From positions 2,294,001-2,358,000 of the forward strand of contig CM071591.1 in NCBI GenBank assembly GCA_036429605.1: a stretch of 64,000 nt of DNA, written 5' to 3'. The first letter of the stretch is position 1. Every line of letters begins with the position of its first letter. The notes beneath the pieces are model-generated. The model was not told where the DNA came from. It was given only the letters and a program-made list of their open reading frames with translations, and did not search any database. Position numbers and translations under genes: made by a program. Positions 11,491-23,272 of this stretch are shown piece after piece. Source of the stretch: Cladobotryum mycophilum. Taxonomy: Eukaryota; Ascomycota; Sordariomycetes; Hypocreales; Hypocreaceae.

Positions 11491-14400
11491 TTGCTCTCCC
11501 TCTCCTCGAGTTGCCGCGTGTGCGTCCATGGAAGGGAGGGAGGCCTGTATGTATTTCGCTTGCGGGCATTAAGCTTTCCCAACCGGCCGGTCAACGGGCG
11601 CGCAAAACGGGAATCCGAGACCAAATCCACCCTTTTTTCAATTTTTTTTCTCTCTTTGTCTCTCCGTCGCCGTCGGCATTTGACTCTGATAGGAAAGGAA
11701 AAAAACTTCTCCTTCGATTACGATGGGGCCCGAAAGGAACGGGTTGAGACTCGTTCGTTATCCCGTATCTTTTTTTTGTCAACTTGCACAGAGAAGAGGA
11801 AGAAGAAAAAAACAGGGAAAGGCTTATCCTTAGCATAACTTACCGCATCCCCTCTAGCGCCTGTCCGTGGTGTAATGATACCTTGAGCAAGTAGTGCTAG
11901 TAGTGCTAGAAGGAGCTAATAGGATAGAAAAGCCGGGGGTCTCACGTGGCAGCGATACATGCAATTAAATGTACCTGATAAAACTGAATAGCCGCTGCGT
12001 CATGTGCTCTCAGGATACTAAAGTACAGCCAACAACCATCGACTCGAACGTAGTACCTCTTTAGCCCTTTGAAGGGTCATTTAGGGCCAAAAAGGGTGTC
12101 AAAAGGGCTGGCTGTTACCCCTCATTCATAGGCGTCTCTGGTAGTGTCAACTATCAAACCAATGAGTGCACAAGACCAACAAGACTAGCACCATAAAGAC
12201 ACGTCGTCGCTCTCCGCAAAAAAGGCTGGCTGGTGTTGGGAAATGTTTCAGTGGGCTGGCGGTGATGGATGCCCCCCAAGAGACCACGCTATAGGCTGGG
12301 CGGTGGTGTTCCCTGACGTCGCCCCCTCGGCACTTGATATTGACAACCTGGTTACGAAGTACGGAGTGCATTGTGTGTGATTGGATGTGCAGTAAGTAGG
12401 GGTGGGGGGCAACACGGGGGCAAGAAAACACACCAGCACGATGAGAGGTCACGGTAAGATATCACACATATATACATAATAAATAAGGCCATAAATAAAA
12501 GAATCGGAGCTTAAAATATACATAAGAGGCGTAAACAAAAAAGAAGATAAATCATCAGACACAAGGGAAATCATCAGATATATCAGAAATCAAGAAAAAA
12601 TAGTTAGGATATATAAATCTGTCCATCATATTCAGTGTCTTGGTGTTGACGTTCCACCCCCCTTGTGGGGGCTTTTAATTTGTGTGTGTGTGTTTTATTT
12701 TTATGCTTATGCCGCTTTCTCTCTTTTCTTTAATTTTTTTATGCCAAGCATACATATGGCACGGATGGCTGGCACACACGCCCATGACGCGGCGAGCGAG
12801 ATAAGCTTCTTAGTATGCCGTCGCATATTGTGCAACTAACAGGCTCAGGCATAAACGCCACAGCAGTCCAGGGGGCCTCGGCCAGCAATAAGTTTGTTTG
12901 TTCTGGCGATGTGCATAAAAAAAAATTAAAAAAACAAGAGCTACCATCTAGTCCCATACATTGTTTTGCTAGTGAAAAGACCCCCCCCAGCCGCACAAGG
13001 GCCAAACTGATACAAGATCCAGAACCTCAATTATGGTTCATGACATGTTATTGAGTTAATTGAAGGAGCTATGGACGGAATACAGAACCCACAATGGCAG
13101 TTGACGATGATGCGGGTGGTCCGTTCAGCTGCTCAATGCTTCAACAATCACCAACACTATCTTTTATCTATCTACATGTACCCACAGTTGCCAATTGAGG
13201 CATAATTATACATTTACATTACATTGTGGACTCCAAGAAGCTGTAGTAGTATAGGCAAGGGGTCTCAACCCGATCGGCGACTCCCGGGCACATGGATTTA
13301 TGAGTGAGTCGTTTCTTTTTCAACCCTCACCACCGGTATTCGCAGAGACATTGTCAGCAGCCATGATCAGGAGGAAGAAGAAAAGAAAGAAGAGAAAAGA
13401 AAAATTACCGGTCGAGAACCCTGTCTCTCTCTGGTATCTCGGGTGTTGGTCTAAGACAATAACTTCACCAGTTGAATGGGACTGGCAGGCAATTGGGCGA
13501 TTCGGGTTGTTGTAAGTGTCCGTCCAGCCGTTTATTTTGTTTGCGGGCATGGATGCATGCTGCTGCTGCAGCATCATCACATTACTTTTACATTCCATCT
13601 GACATTGCATATTAGAGCACTTGTTCGGTTTCCACTCACCGTTTAATCAATTGAAGACATCCGTTACCTCCTCAAGGCCACTGACTCGATTTACGACGCT
13701 GTGCCGTTCGCCGTTTCACCCCCGTCAGCCACTCTTTCCTATCCCATCATCCCGTCGTCTCGGCACAGCACAGCTGGGATCTGGGCTGAAGGTCTGTTTC
13801 TGTTTCGCCCGCCTTCCCATGCCCATCTCATATCTCGCTATCGGGAGGGTCAGGCAAGTCTGGTTTATTTTTGGACGTTTCCGTCGCTTGGCCTAGAGTA
13901 GACCGAGGGACCCAGACCCAGACCCTACTTGTGTACCAGATGTCAGCGTGGTCCGGCACTCGCCTAACAAACACGCACTGCTTCTTCTGGTGCTGTTTTC
14001 CTTTTTCCTTTTTTTTTCTCTTTTTTTCTCTCTCTTGGAACATAAAAATGGATCAAGGGAAAGGGTTTGGAAAAAAACCCTCAAGGAAAAAGAAAAGGTC
14101 GAGATCCCAACAATTCACTCAGTTTAAGCGATCAATCTGCTGGACCAAGCGTTACTATTGTCAGGGTGATCCCTTCCAGGGAGGGCAGGGAGGAGGGTAT
14201 CCCTGGAAGCTCCCTGGAAAGCCTCTTCCCCCTCGCATAGGATCAGGAGTAGGATTCACATCTGCTGACTGGCTAAGCTGTTTCTCCTCCTCCAGGTTTG
14301 AACAGGGGGTTAGATCACCGATGGGCAACCATTTTATGTATGCACGACTGTCATGCACAAGGGGGATGAAGAGGGAGGGGGAGGGGAAGTCGGAAATCCA

Positions 14401-14777
14401 ATCAATCGTCGGTATCGGTTGCTTCCAGCCCCACATTCTTCCCTCTTGTGGTCATTTCTCTTGATGATCTTCTGCACTGAGAAAGAAAGGCTCGAAAGAC
14501 GAAGGGCGAAGAAGCAGAAGAAGAAGAAGCGCCCGTGCCGCAACAATGTCCAAGCTTCTTTCTCACTTATCTCCTGAAAGCGGCTGGTCCTTGGTGCGTA
14601 CGTAATCCTTCCCGACGATAACTTGTATACATGGATACTTTGTACAGACTTGGAAATTGGGTTTTTTTCCCGTTGATGAAACAAACGTATTACCGGGATG
14701 GAGCACCCAAAAGCACAGGGCACAACATGGCATGGTAGGGCAGCAGAGCGAGTGGACGGACAGGGGAAGGGGGTGAA

Positions 14778-14805
14778 ATGATGATGATGATGATGATGAC
14801 GATGA
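14778..14805. repeat. (ATG)n trinucleotide repeat
   Basis: About nine units of ATG/GAT with one GAC interruption inside the gene-free region. Confidence 0.85.
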
Positions 14806-17779
14806 CATGGATTTTCCTCATTCTGCTGGCCGATAACATCCTGGATACTTGATACGATTCTAACTCTTTCCCCCTTCGCTTGTTCCCGCTGGCATTCGAG
14901 AGGGAGAGAAGAAAAAACGTTCTCCCGTCTTCTAGAGCCGAAACACATGACAGGGGGTGGCTTTTCTTTCTACTACTACTTGTACACAACCGGAATTTCG
15001 TATTCCTTTGTTCTCTCAATCAGAATTTCACCCTCCCTGCTTGCAGTGCTCCTCTCCTCCTCTCCTCTACTTTATTTTACTGTCTGTCCTCTCTTGTCCC
15101 CCCCCCGTTTTAGCCCTTGCCCTCAATGAGCGAGGGGACCCAATGAAGCCCAACTTGACTCACACACACATAAACTATAATTTCATACTGTTTCATTTCA
15201 TTTCACAACATTAACGTTACCCTAAACAAAACAAAAAATTAACAACAAAATACTTTGTCTTCTTGAGTGTAAAGCCCCTCCCCCGCGAGTTTCCTTGTTG
15301 GGTAAAGCTCCCTTTTAGGCTACCTGATCAAGATTAAGAGGGTGGTTGGTTGGTTGGGGGATCTTTTGAAACAAATTGACCCTAAGCCCCCTTCGGCCGG
15401 CGTCGAATTCGGAAATGCAAGATTCTCGACAGGTAGGTGAATGTAGTGTGTGTATGTGTGTGTGCGGAGTACTACTCGACACAAAGGCCCATTATCTTGC
15501 ATTCGTTTCCCCCATATCCTTGATACGAAGGATCCAATGATACCTTGCATGATATACGTAGAGAGAAGCATACTTGTAATCAAGCTTACCTCCACCCGAA
15601 GATACTACTACTGAAGATACCAAGATACTACTCCGTACCTACTACCTAGTTACTTACTCATACCCCCACTTCACACACGCGCACAAATGCCTGAATCAGG
15701 TAGGTAGGTAGGTCGCGATACAATTCTCCTCTTTCTCCCGCGAGCCGCCAAAACAAATTGAAGCTTGTGAACCATAAAATATATGTGTACTAATGTACCT
15801 TGTATTTTGTACCTTGTATCTCATAGAGTTACATTATTAAAGGGAAGGAGGAGGAAGAGAGAGAGAGGGGGGCGTGTAATTTCCAACAACGATGCAATAC
15901 AACAACAATAACAAAAAACCTGCCGTACCGCCCGAGGTAAACATTGCCTCCAGGTAGGGTTAGAAGGTACCTAAACCCAAAATTACACTCCCCGCACTTT
16001 TTTTTTGGCCCTCCCATCCTCTTTTACGCCGCGGCTGTTCGTATGTCTTGTGTCGTCACTTGTTTTCACTTTTCTGATGTTTCTGCCTCATGTGTCCAGT
16101 CCCGTGATGAACTTCCAATGTTCCCTTCCAAAAAAAAAAAAACCTAACCTACCCTATCAATGCTACTACGACTCTGCACCCCTTGTTTTTGTTTTGTTTC
16201 GTTTTGTGTGTACGTGTGCGTATGCGTGTGCGTGTGCGTGTTGTTTTTTGCTATCGCGATAAAGATCTTGGTCAAAGTCACAACAACTATGCACTGCTAC
16301 CGTATCCTCTTATTTTTTTTGATGCAGATTGTGTCTTGTGCCGCGCTGTACGTTTCGAATCGGTCAGTGCAGCAGTGCAGTACAGTGCAGATAAACCCCC
16401 TCCCTCCCCCTCTCTAGTATCTGCGACTCACATAACGACTCATGCGTCATCAGAACAACTCCTCTTCCCTTCTACTCCTCCTATCTATCACATGCATCTT
16501 TTTTCTCTCCCTATCCCCCCTTTACTTGTACCATTATGCCCCCCTCTTCACTCCCTTTTTCCAACAAAGGATGCAAAGCTGCCGGTTCTAGACCCAAACT
16601 CCGGTCCGCATCGGATATACCTTGCTCAGTTCATTAACACCAACAGCACCTAAAACCCCATCCCGTTGTTTTGTTATGTCTGTTCAAGCATTACCTCCAA
16701 AAAATATTTGGCGTTGTTGCATCCCAAACCCAACCCCCGTTGATCAGCCTCCCCCCCCTTCCCCCGCCCCTTCTCGAATTCGTATTGGAACCCCCCCTTA
16801 AACATTAGTAGATACCTACTTGCAAATACATGCCGGAGCTAGTAAATAACCGCTCACACGGGGGAAATCAGTTGTTTACACGGCACGGGTACCCGTTGGA
16901 ATTGCTTCCCCGTGTATAAAGGGTCGAACTAATAAAACGTTGCATCATGGCTTCTCAACTTCCTGGACTGGAAATGATCGTCCTGTCGGGCAATGTGTTT
17001 GCTGCTGCATGAAAAAACTAGACCACCTACGTACTAGGTAGGCATTCCTACATACATACAGCTTAGGTATCAACTTGACCTCAAGGCATCTGGCCAAGTG
17101 GAAAGAGAAACACACGGCCCGTTGAAGAGTTGTCAAATGATTAGATTCGGATGCATTCCCTCGATTCTCCATATCTCGTTACTGTTCACGACAAATCATT
17201 CGCTGCCCTGTTATACGCAGTTATCCACGTATAGCCACCAACTTGACAACTTATGTAAGAGTTACATCGTCCCGTCTATTACCTTGATATATAGCCAAGG
17301 CTTATGATGATCGTATTCATATATGTCTTTGTATCAACACCGCTATCCGTTTCAAAAAATGCCGTATTGTAAGGTTACTACATAGACCTTATGACGAGTG
17401 GAGGTCATAACCACTCCCCATCACACCACTGCATCATCATACATCTACTTGTAGATCCCAACCATGTTCCTGAAACTCCATGTGGTCCATCCATGCCCCC
17501 AACAAGAGAGAAAGAATGCCAATTTCCCGACGCCAGTGTTCATATCACTCCCAGGCGATGATACCTACCAACTTGTACTTTGACCTTCCGTTATCCAATG
17601 CGAATTCCAATGCTGCTGTCAATATCTGCGCCGAGCCCAAAATGCCCCATCCCTTTGACAGTTTCTCTGTACTGAAAATAATACCTGTAGGCATTGACTC
17701 AGGAACTAAAACTCCACTTCCCGTCTCCGCTGACCTGTCTGCGGGGCCGAACGAATCCTGTTTGTCGCTTTAAAGCATC

Positions 17780-20700
17780 TCAAAGTCTGCCACTGCGAAT
17801 CTCCTTTTCAAATATCTTGATGCCCCAAACATCGTAGAATTGCAGGGGTCCCACCGTCTTGAATCGTAAACGGGTTCCACTATCGAAGCCGTCATCTTCG
17901 CTTTCGCTCTCCGAGTCTAGACCATCCGCCGGCAATGCTGGGAAAGTATCATGGAGACCGGAGCTCACACCGACTGCGTGATCTTTGCCCTTGCCCTTGT
18001 TCTTGGCCCGTTTCTTGGGTTCGTCTGTCGTCATCACCATGTCCACCTCCGATGGTCTGACTACTCGATCAACTCGGTCATCTTCCATCGCGATCCATTC
18101 GAGCTTGAGCTCTGGATGATGGGATAGATTATCCACTATGAACCTTAGAATTTCCCTGACTACCCATATGCATGTGTCATTGTTCCTGAAGTGGAGGATG
18201 TTGATGGCGCGCAAATTAACAAGCCCGGAGAAATATTGCATGAATGCATGCTACATGAGTCAGATTCGTCAGCGAGCGTGTTCAACTCTCATGTTGGCAT
18301 CAGCACTTACCACTGCATGAATGTTCATGCTTACGGCCAATTCCTCAAGCTGTTGGCCCCGCGTGCAGATGAGTATCATTGCCTTTTCATTCGAGTCCCA
18401 GTTTGAGCCACTGGACTCATCCTTGATCATCAGGCGCTTTAGGGTGCCAATGTGCTTCTTGAGAACCAGTCGCCGTATCTGGTCGATAGTGATGGTGGTT
18501 CGAGGCGCAAAACTCTCTGGTTTGTGCTTCGCGCTACGTTCCAAAAGGAACAGCTCATGAAGCTCCTCCAACTGCGAAGCGCAGGTCAGGAATGCGTTGG
18601 ATACGTTGTCCGTGAAAATGCTGCGCAACGCCAATGGCCGTATCTTATTTTCTTTGGCAAGCATCGTCCAGATTGGTCCTTGATTCCCAACATTGAGAAG
18701 AGTGAGTTGCTTCAAACATCCCAAATTAATGGCTCGTGACAATATAGACGCTTTGACAGGGACGAGATGGATGCCAAGCGAGGTCAGCGACAAGCCTCGA
18801 GTATCGCGGATATACTGCTTCATAGACCGCTCTGCAACGTTAGCACTAGAGTTGCCTGATTTTGACTGTCGCTCTGCATCCTCAATTTCATCCTCAATCA
18901 CTTTGATCTGGCTTTGGATATCGTTGATGTAGTCGCTGAATGTGTGGAGTTGAGCCTCTGCTTCCTTGAGCTGGGTGGATTCCACAGCTAAGCCTTCAGC
19001 TCGCATTTCCTCGATTTTCTTTTCAAGAGCATCCGCTTGTTCCCTAAAGTGGCTGAGCCTCATCGCCAAATTCTCAAAATTGACACTCTGAGTTGGGCGA
19101 CAGGATGGGTCCCTCTCTGCTATGAAGACCGGTTCAGTTTTATTAGACGCAGGCTCCATCTGCTTAGTTGAGGGAGATTCTAAACCGCTGACTTCTGGGT
19201 CTGTTTGGGACTGTTCATTAGCCTTCCCCTTGATATCAGACTGCTGATCGTCGGAATCTTCAAAGGCATCTTCCGCAGCTTCCACATGTTCAATATCTAT
19301 GTCATCGGGTGAAGCATCAAATTTGCCTCTCGATGGCTTAGACGACAAGGTTCCCTCCTCTGATGGCTCCTCACTTTTGCTGTCTGTTGTCGATAGTTTC
19401 CCATCAGCCTCTTTGTCATCTGATATTCCGGATACTAAACCATCAGCCCCTTGTGGCTCCTTATTTGTGCTGTCGTCATCGTTCTTGGTTAAGACCTGGT
19501 TCGTTCCATTCGAAGCATTCAAAGCCTCGCCCTTTTGTGTTGGCGAGTCCTTAGCTTCAACATATTTCCTTGCCGCCTTTTCTATGGTTTCCAAAATGTC
19601 TTGCTGCGATGCCGAAAAGTCCCGTGATCCGTTGGAAAGGGACATGAGCTTGGCGGAGATGTATTTGATTGATTCCAGGAACTCTTGGTGTGGGTCACCC
19701 GTCGGTTTATCCTTGTCCTTTTCGTTACTCTCTTGCTTGGAGCCATTTCCTCCTGCGTTTGAAATCTTTTCAGTCTTTTTCGTCGAGGTAGGCTCAATGT
19801 CAAATATCCTCCCAAGAACTGCGTCTTGGACCTTTCGTTCTTCCTGTGCCCTGAACGCCTTGGCAGGACCGCTGGTATCGTAATTGGTGTTTTGAGAAAC
19901 AGGGATTACTTGAAACTCATCATCGACGTCTGAGTCATCGGGATCCGATTCGGGTGGAGGTTTCCGGGCTTGTGCCGCTAACGAATCAGATAGAGAGAGC
20001 TGCAGCTCCGTGATGGTTGAACATGAACTCCGAATACATGTATTAAGCTCCGTAACAATGTCGAGATCATCAATATCCAAAACAGAAAGACTTTTAAGAT
20101 TTTTGAACCCTGACAAGGTGGAGGGGTCTCTGATAACGGGTGCTCGCCTGCCAGCTTTACTCTTGGGGAGAGACTTGGACGGAAACTCCAGGGCTGGGGG
20201 AGGACCCGGCATTGTTGGCGGTGTCGTTCCCGGGGGGCCGTCATCATTGGCATAGTCCCAACTGGCAGGCTCGGGGGCAATTCGGTCCAGGGGGTGAATG
20301 AGGCCAGCGCAAGATGTGAATTCATCGATACTGGCAAGGGCGGCGGCGGGATGTAGTATGATTCTCCGGCTTGCATTCGAATATGAAGCTTCTTGAGTGA
20401 TGGTATCCGGTGAAGCTCGCGGTATACAGGTCTACTGAGTTCGACCCGTATATTCCATCTGTCCTAGGATGTTGGTACTGTTGTCCCATAGTTTGGATGC
20501 GCGCACTTACCGAAAGGCCTCAAGCGATTTCGCCTTCTTGAGTGTCAGCTCTAGAAGAGTATTTAGAAACTTGCCGCAGCTAGCGCTATATAAGTAAGGT
20601 TGGTATGAATTCTCTCCCTTTGGTCCTGCACTAAGCGTGTCCATTGAGATGTCCTTGAGATGTTTGGCATAGTTATAATTGCTCGTCGTAAAAGTGTCGA

Positions 20701-21059
20701 GGCCGCCGGCAAGGCCGTCGATGGGCGAATCGAAATTGATGTCATCTTCATCGGGGAAGATGATGTGGAAGTTTCGGTAAAGCTGACCAGAAGCAAGCTC
20801 GTGAAAGTGCTTGGAGACGAGGGCCACGCATATTAAATCGCTTTGAGAACACTAGATTGAGGTTAGCATCAACGTTAATGGAGTAGATTGAAAAGAAATC
20901 CATCCATACGTGAGAGACGATTTCCCGTTGTGTCTCTGCGGGCAGATCTAGGAAAGTGATTTTGGGCTTGGGATCGGGATTTGGTGGTATCGTAGGAGAA
21001 GCAGCAGCAGCAGCGGCGGCGGCGGCGGCGGCCTCGTCTCCCGCAGCCGTGGTGGCCAT
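17780..21059 (-). CDS. Large F-box / leucine-rich protein with coiled coil
   Basis: Exons 21059-20910, 20851-20511, 20458-about 20269 (one frame problem, below), on to 18311, and 18250-17780. The product is about 1015 residues or slightly more. Order: a start with a run of 11 alanines; an F-box-like motif spanning intron 1 (ITFLDLPAETQREIVSH, then CSQSDLICVALVSKHFHEL); leucine-rich segments (LSRPVYRELHRIPSLKKLHI; TLSGFKNLKSLSVLDIDDLD); a long acidic Ser/Lys-rich disordered middle; a coiled coil (ADALEKKIEEMRAEGLAVES and on); and a second leucine-rich region. It is likely an SCF receptor or scaffold; target unknown. Introns at 20852-20909, 20459-20510 and 18251-18310 are canonical. Between about 20330 and 20230 the frame shifts by one: either a 62-bp intron (20270-20331, GTATCG...GAG) or one missing base in the G6 run at 20232-20237. 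Divergent from the transglutaminase-fold gene. Confidence 0.78.
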
Positions 21060-23272
21060 GATGTGCTGCTACTGAGATGTTGATGTTCCGAGGAACGATA
21101 TCAGATGCCAAATAATCTATGGCAAGCTATAGGATATGAGATGGTGATGATGCAATATGGGTGAACAAGAGTAGTTCAGGATGATGGAGGAGGGTAAACA
21201 AGGAAGCGCCACTGGTTGAAGAGCAGCGCCTGGTTGTTTTGCTTGACCAGGCGCAGCGTCTTGCTTGCTCTGTTCCGGAGCCGAGGGCGGGGCGTACCAA
21301 GAGCGATAACGATAATAGTTAGCAGCTATTACCAGGGAGCTCTAATGTCTAATGGCAATCAGAGTGGGCGATGGATAAGTGGATGGTGGTGTGATCGGTT
21401 GTTGACGCTTCTCAACGGCGGCACAGGTCTCAAGAGTGCCGGTGTCTCAGTTCGTTTGTACGTGCGTGTGTAGGTATGTAAGGTAAGTAATGTGGGAGGG
21501 TGAGGCTGGAAAACTTGGAAGGCCTTGACTGGACGGGCCATCAATGACAGCGAGGCAGAAAGTGGAGGCGATGCAAGGCGGGCGCCAAAACTTCACTCAG
21601 TGGTGGGGGCGATATCGATACAGTGGCCGGGGGGTTCATTGCCAGGCGGGTTTGGCGGGACTCCCGCGAGTTATAATTACGGGCCGGCTAGGTACCTACG
21701 ACAGCGGGGTTGCCTCAAAATAGGTAGGCACCTGGGCAAACGAGCAACAGGAGAAATCCATGTGTCCGACACCATGATGCTACTGGGTAGGCACTTTTTC
21801 ATGAGGGAGATATCCAGAGACAAGCGAAGGTGTTAAGACGTATGGACATGGGAATATATTCGCAAACGAAGAGGAGATTGATGAACATTATAGACCTACC
21901 AAAAACTACTAAATAATACCTACTATGTAGGTACCCGGTGGTTATATGTGAGATACCTACTAGACCTCTAAGGATGTGGAGTTGGAATTTATGCCTCCAT
22001 CCATCCGGTAGCTGATAGATTTGTATTCAGTCCTTCTCCATACTATTCTTTCTCTATTGCACCGTATCATCCTTGATCGTCCATTCATTCCACGATATAG
22101 GACGACTACTAGAATTCATATAAAAAAAACGAACAAGTTAGAGGGGCGTAAACCCCATCACGTCTTATAACGGTGATAGAACCACCACCTGCCTGGTTAG
22201 CATAGCCTATGTAGGGTAAGGGTTGAGGCATCTGAGCGTATCTTATCCAGACGATTACCATGAGAGGCTCTTCGACTCCTTCAACTACTAGGTACTTGCA
22301 CACAGATACACTAACATAAAATGGTCATTGCCCATCGCTTTTTGTCTAGTTGGAAAGCCTGTCCTGCCCTAGGTTTTGGCTTCCTTCATGCTCCGCCAGC
22401 CTCCATCGTGTCCATCCCTAAGTAGTTCCCCAAACCTGCAATAGGTCACGAGACATTTGGACTCTAGATCAAGGGTTCGATATCCTTTTTATTCTATTTT
22501 TATTTTATTTTATCGATATCAGAAATTGTTGAAACAGTTAGTTTCCTTTCGTCATGGTGGTTCCATGCAGCATTGACTTGCATGGATGGTTTTGTCCACG
22601 CGTGAGGCTAAAGGTGTCTTGTCTAAGGTTATTGGACGCGGGGAAAACAAATGGTTCGTCATGTAGGATTCATAGCGCCACTCTTCCCGCTCCAGCCGTT
22701 TTAGCCGTGACCAATGGTTTCCCTTCTAAAGATAGATGGTTCTTTGGAGATCCTCCCAACAACAGGGTAGGCCTAGGGAACTTTGCCTGCTTAATACTGT
22801 GCTGTAGTGGGAAAAATCGAATTTTACGCTTCATGGCTGAAACTGGAGCCGAAACCGCTTGGCGGGTACCTCGTGTATGTATGTCTAATTAGGAAGTCGC
22901 CGCTGATGAGGTGGGAGCCCGAGCGTGTTTGGGCTGTGCAAACCAACAACCGACAAACATCCTGGAATCGAGACCCTCACTTAGATTGTGATGTTTGGAA
23001 AGCTGCAACTTTTCTTCTCCCATGTTTTCTTCTCTCACCCGTAACAGGTGCTCCTCAAAAGTTTTTTACGATTTGAGTACAATCTAATGGGAAAACATAC
23101 CTGAACCGTGGCTTGATACGAGTTGATGATTTGTGGCACTTGGTCATTAATCTGTTCATCACCGACGCCCAGATTCACGCCTTGCCACCAGCCGAATATT
23201 TCCCCTCACTTTAGGGAAAAAAACAAACCAAAAAAATACATACATATCATACATACAGTCTCTGAAAGCATA
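21060..23272. promoter_or_regulatory. Divergent promoter region, F-box/LRR and transglutaminase-fold genes
   Basis: 2.2 kb between two outward-facing starts. It carries several TAGGTACCTA-type motifs (21690-21728, 21895-21962, 22288-22295) and T/A-rich sequence near 22470-22520. Open frames here (for example 22554-22892) lack coding character. No specific regulatory site could be assigned. Confidence 0.5.

Larger units (their letters stand above)
10152..17779. other. Long gene-free region (7.6 kb)
   Basis: No open frame here has convincing coding character; the longest (about 13871-14464 and 16183-16653 on plus) are low-complexity readings through T-rich or CT-rich sequence. The region holds pentamer GC repeats (GGCAG near 11330-11351, CCTGC near 11442-11490), an AT-rich patch (12460-12640), an ATG/GAT run (14778-14805), a GT-rich run (16204-16240) and several TAGGTACCTA-like motifs (15640-15712, 16808-16820, 17025-17045). 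It is 5' of the small F-box gene and 3' of the F-box/LRR gene. It could hold a long upstream regulatory region or non-coding transcripts; sequence alone does not decide. Confidence 0.5.

Noticed and set aside
12460..12640. AT-rich patch as a possible RIP-mutated transposon
   Set aside because: Only about 180 bp, with no terminal repeats or transposase remnants.
13871..14464. 197-codon open frame on plus in the gene-free region
   Set aside because: Runs through a poly-T/CT tract and an AAG tract; composition is low-complexity and no motif is seen.
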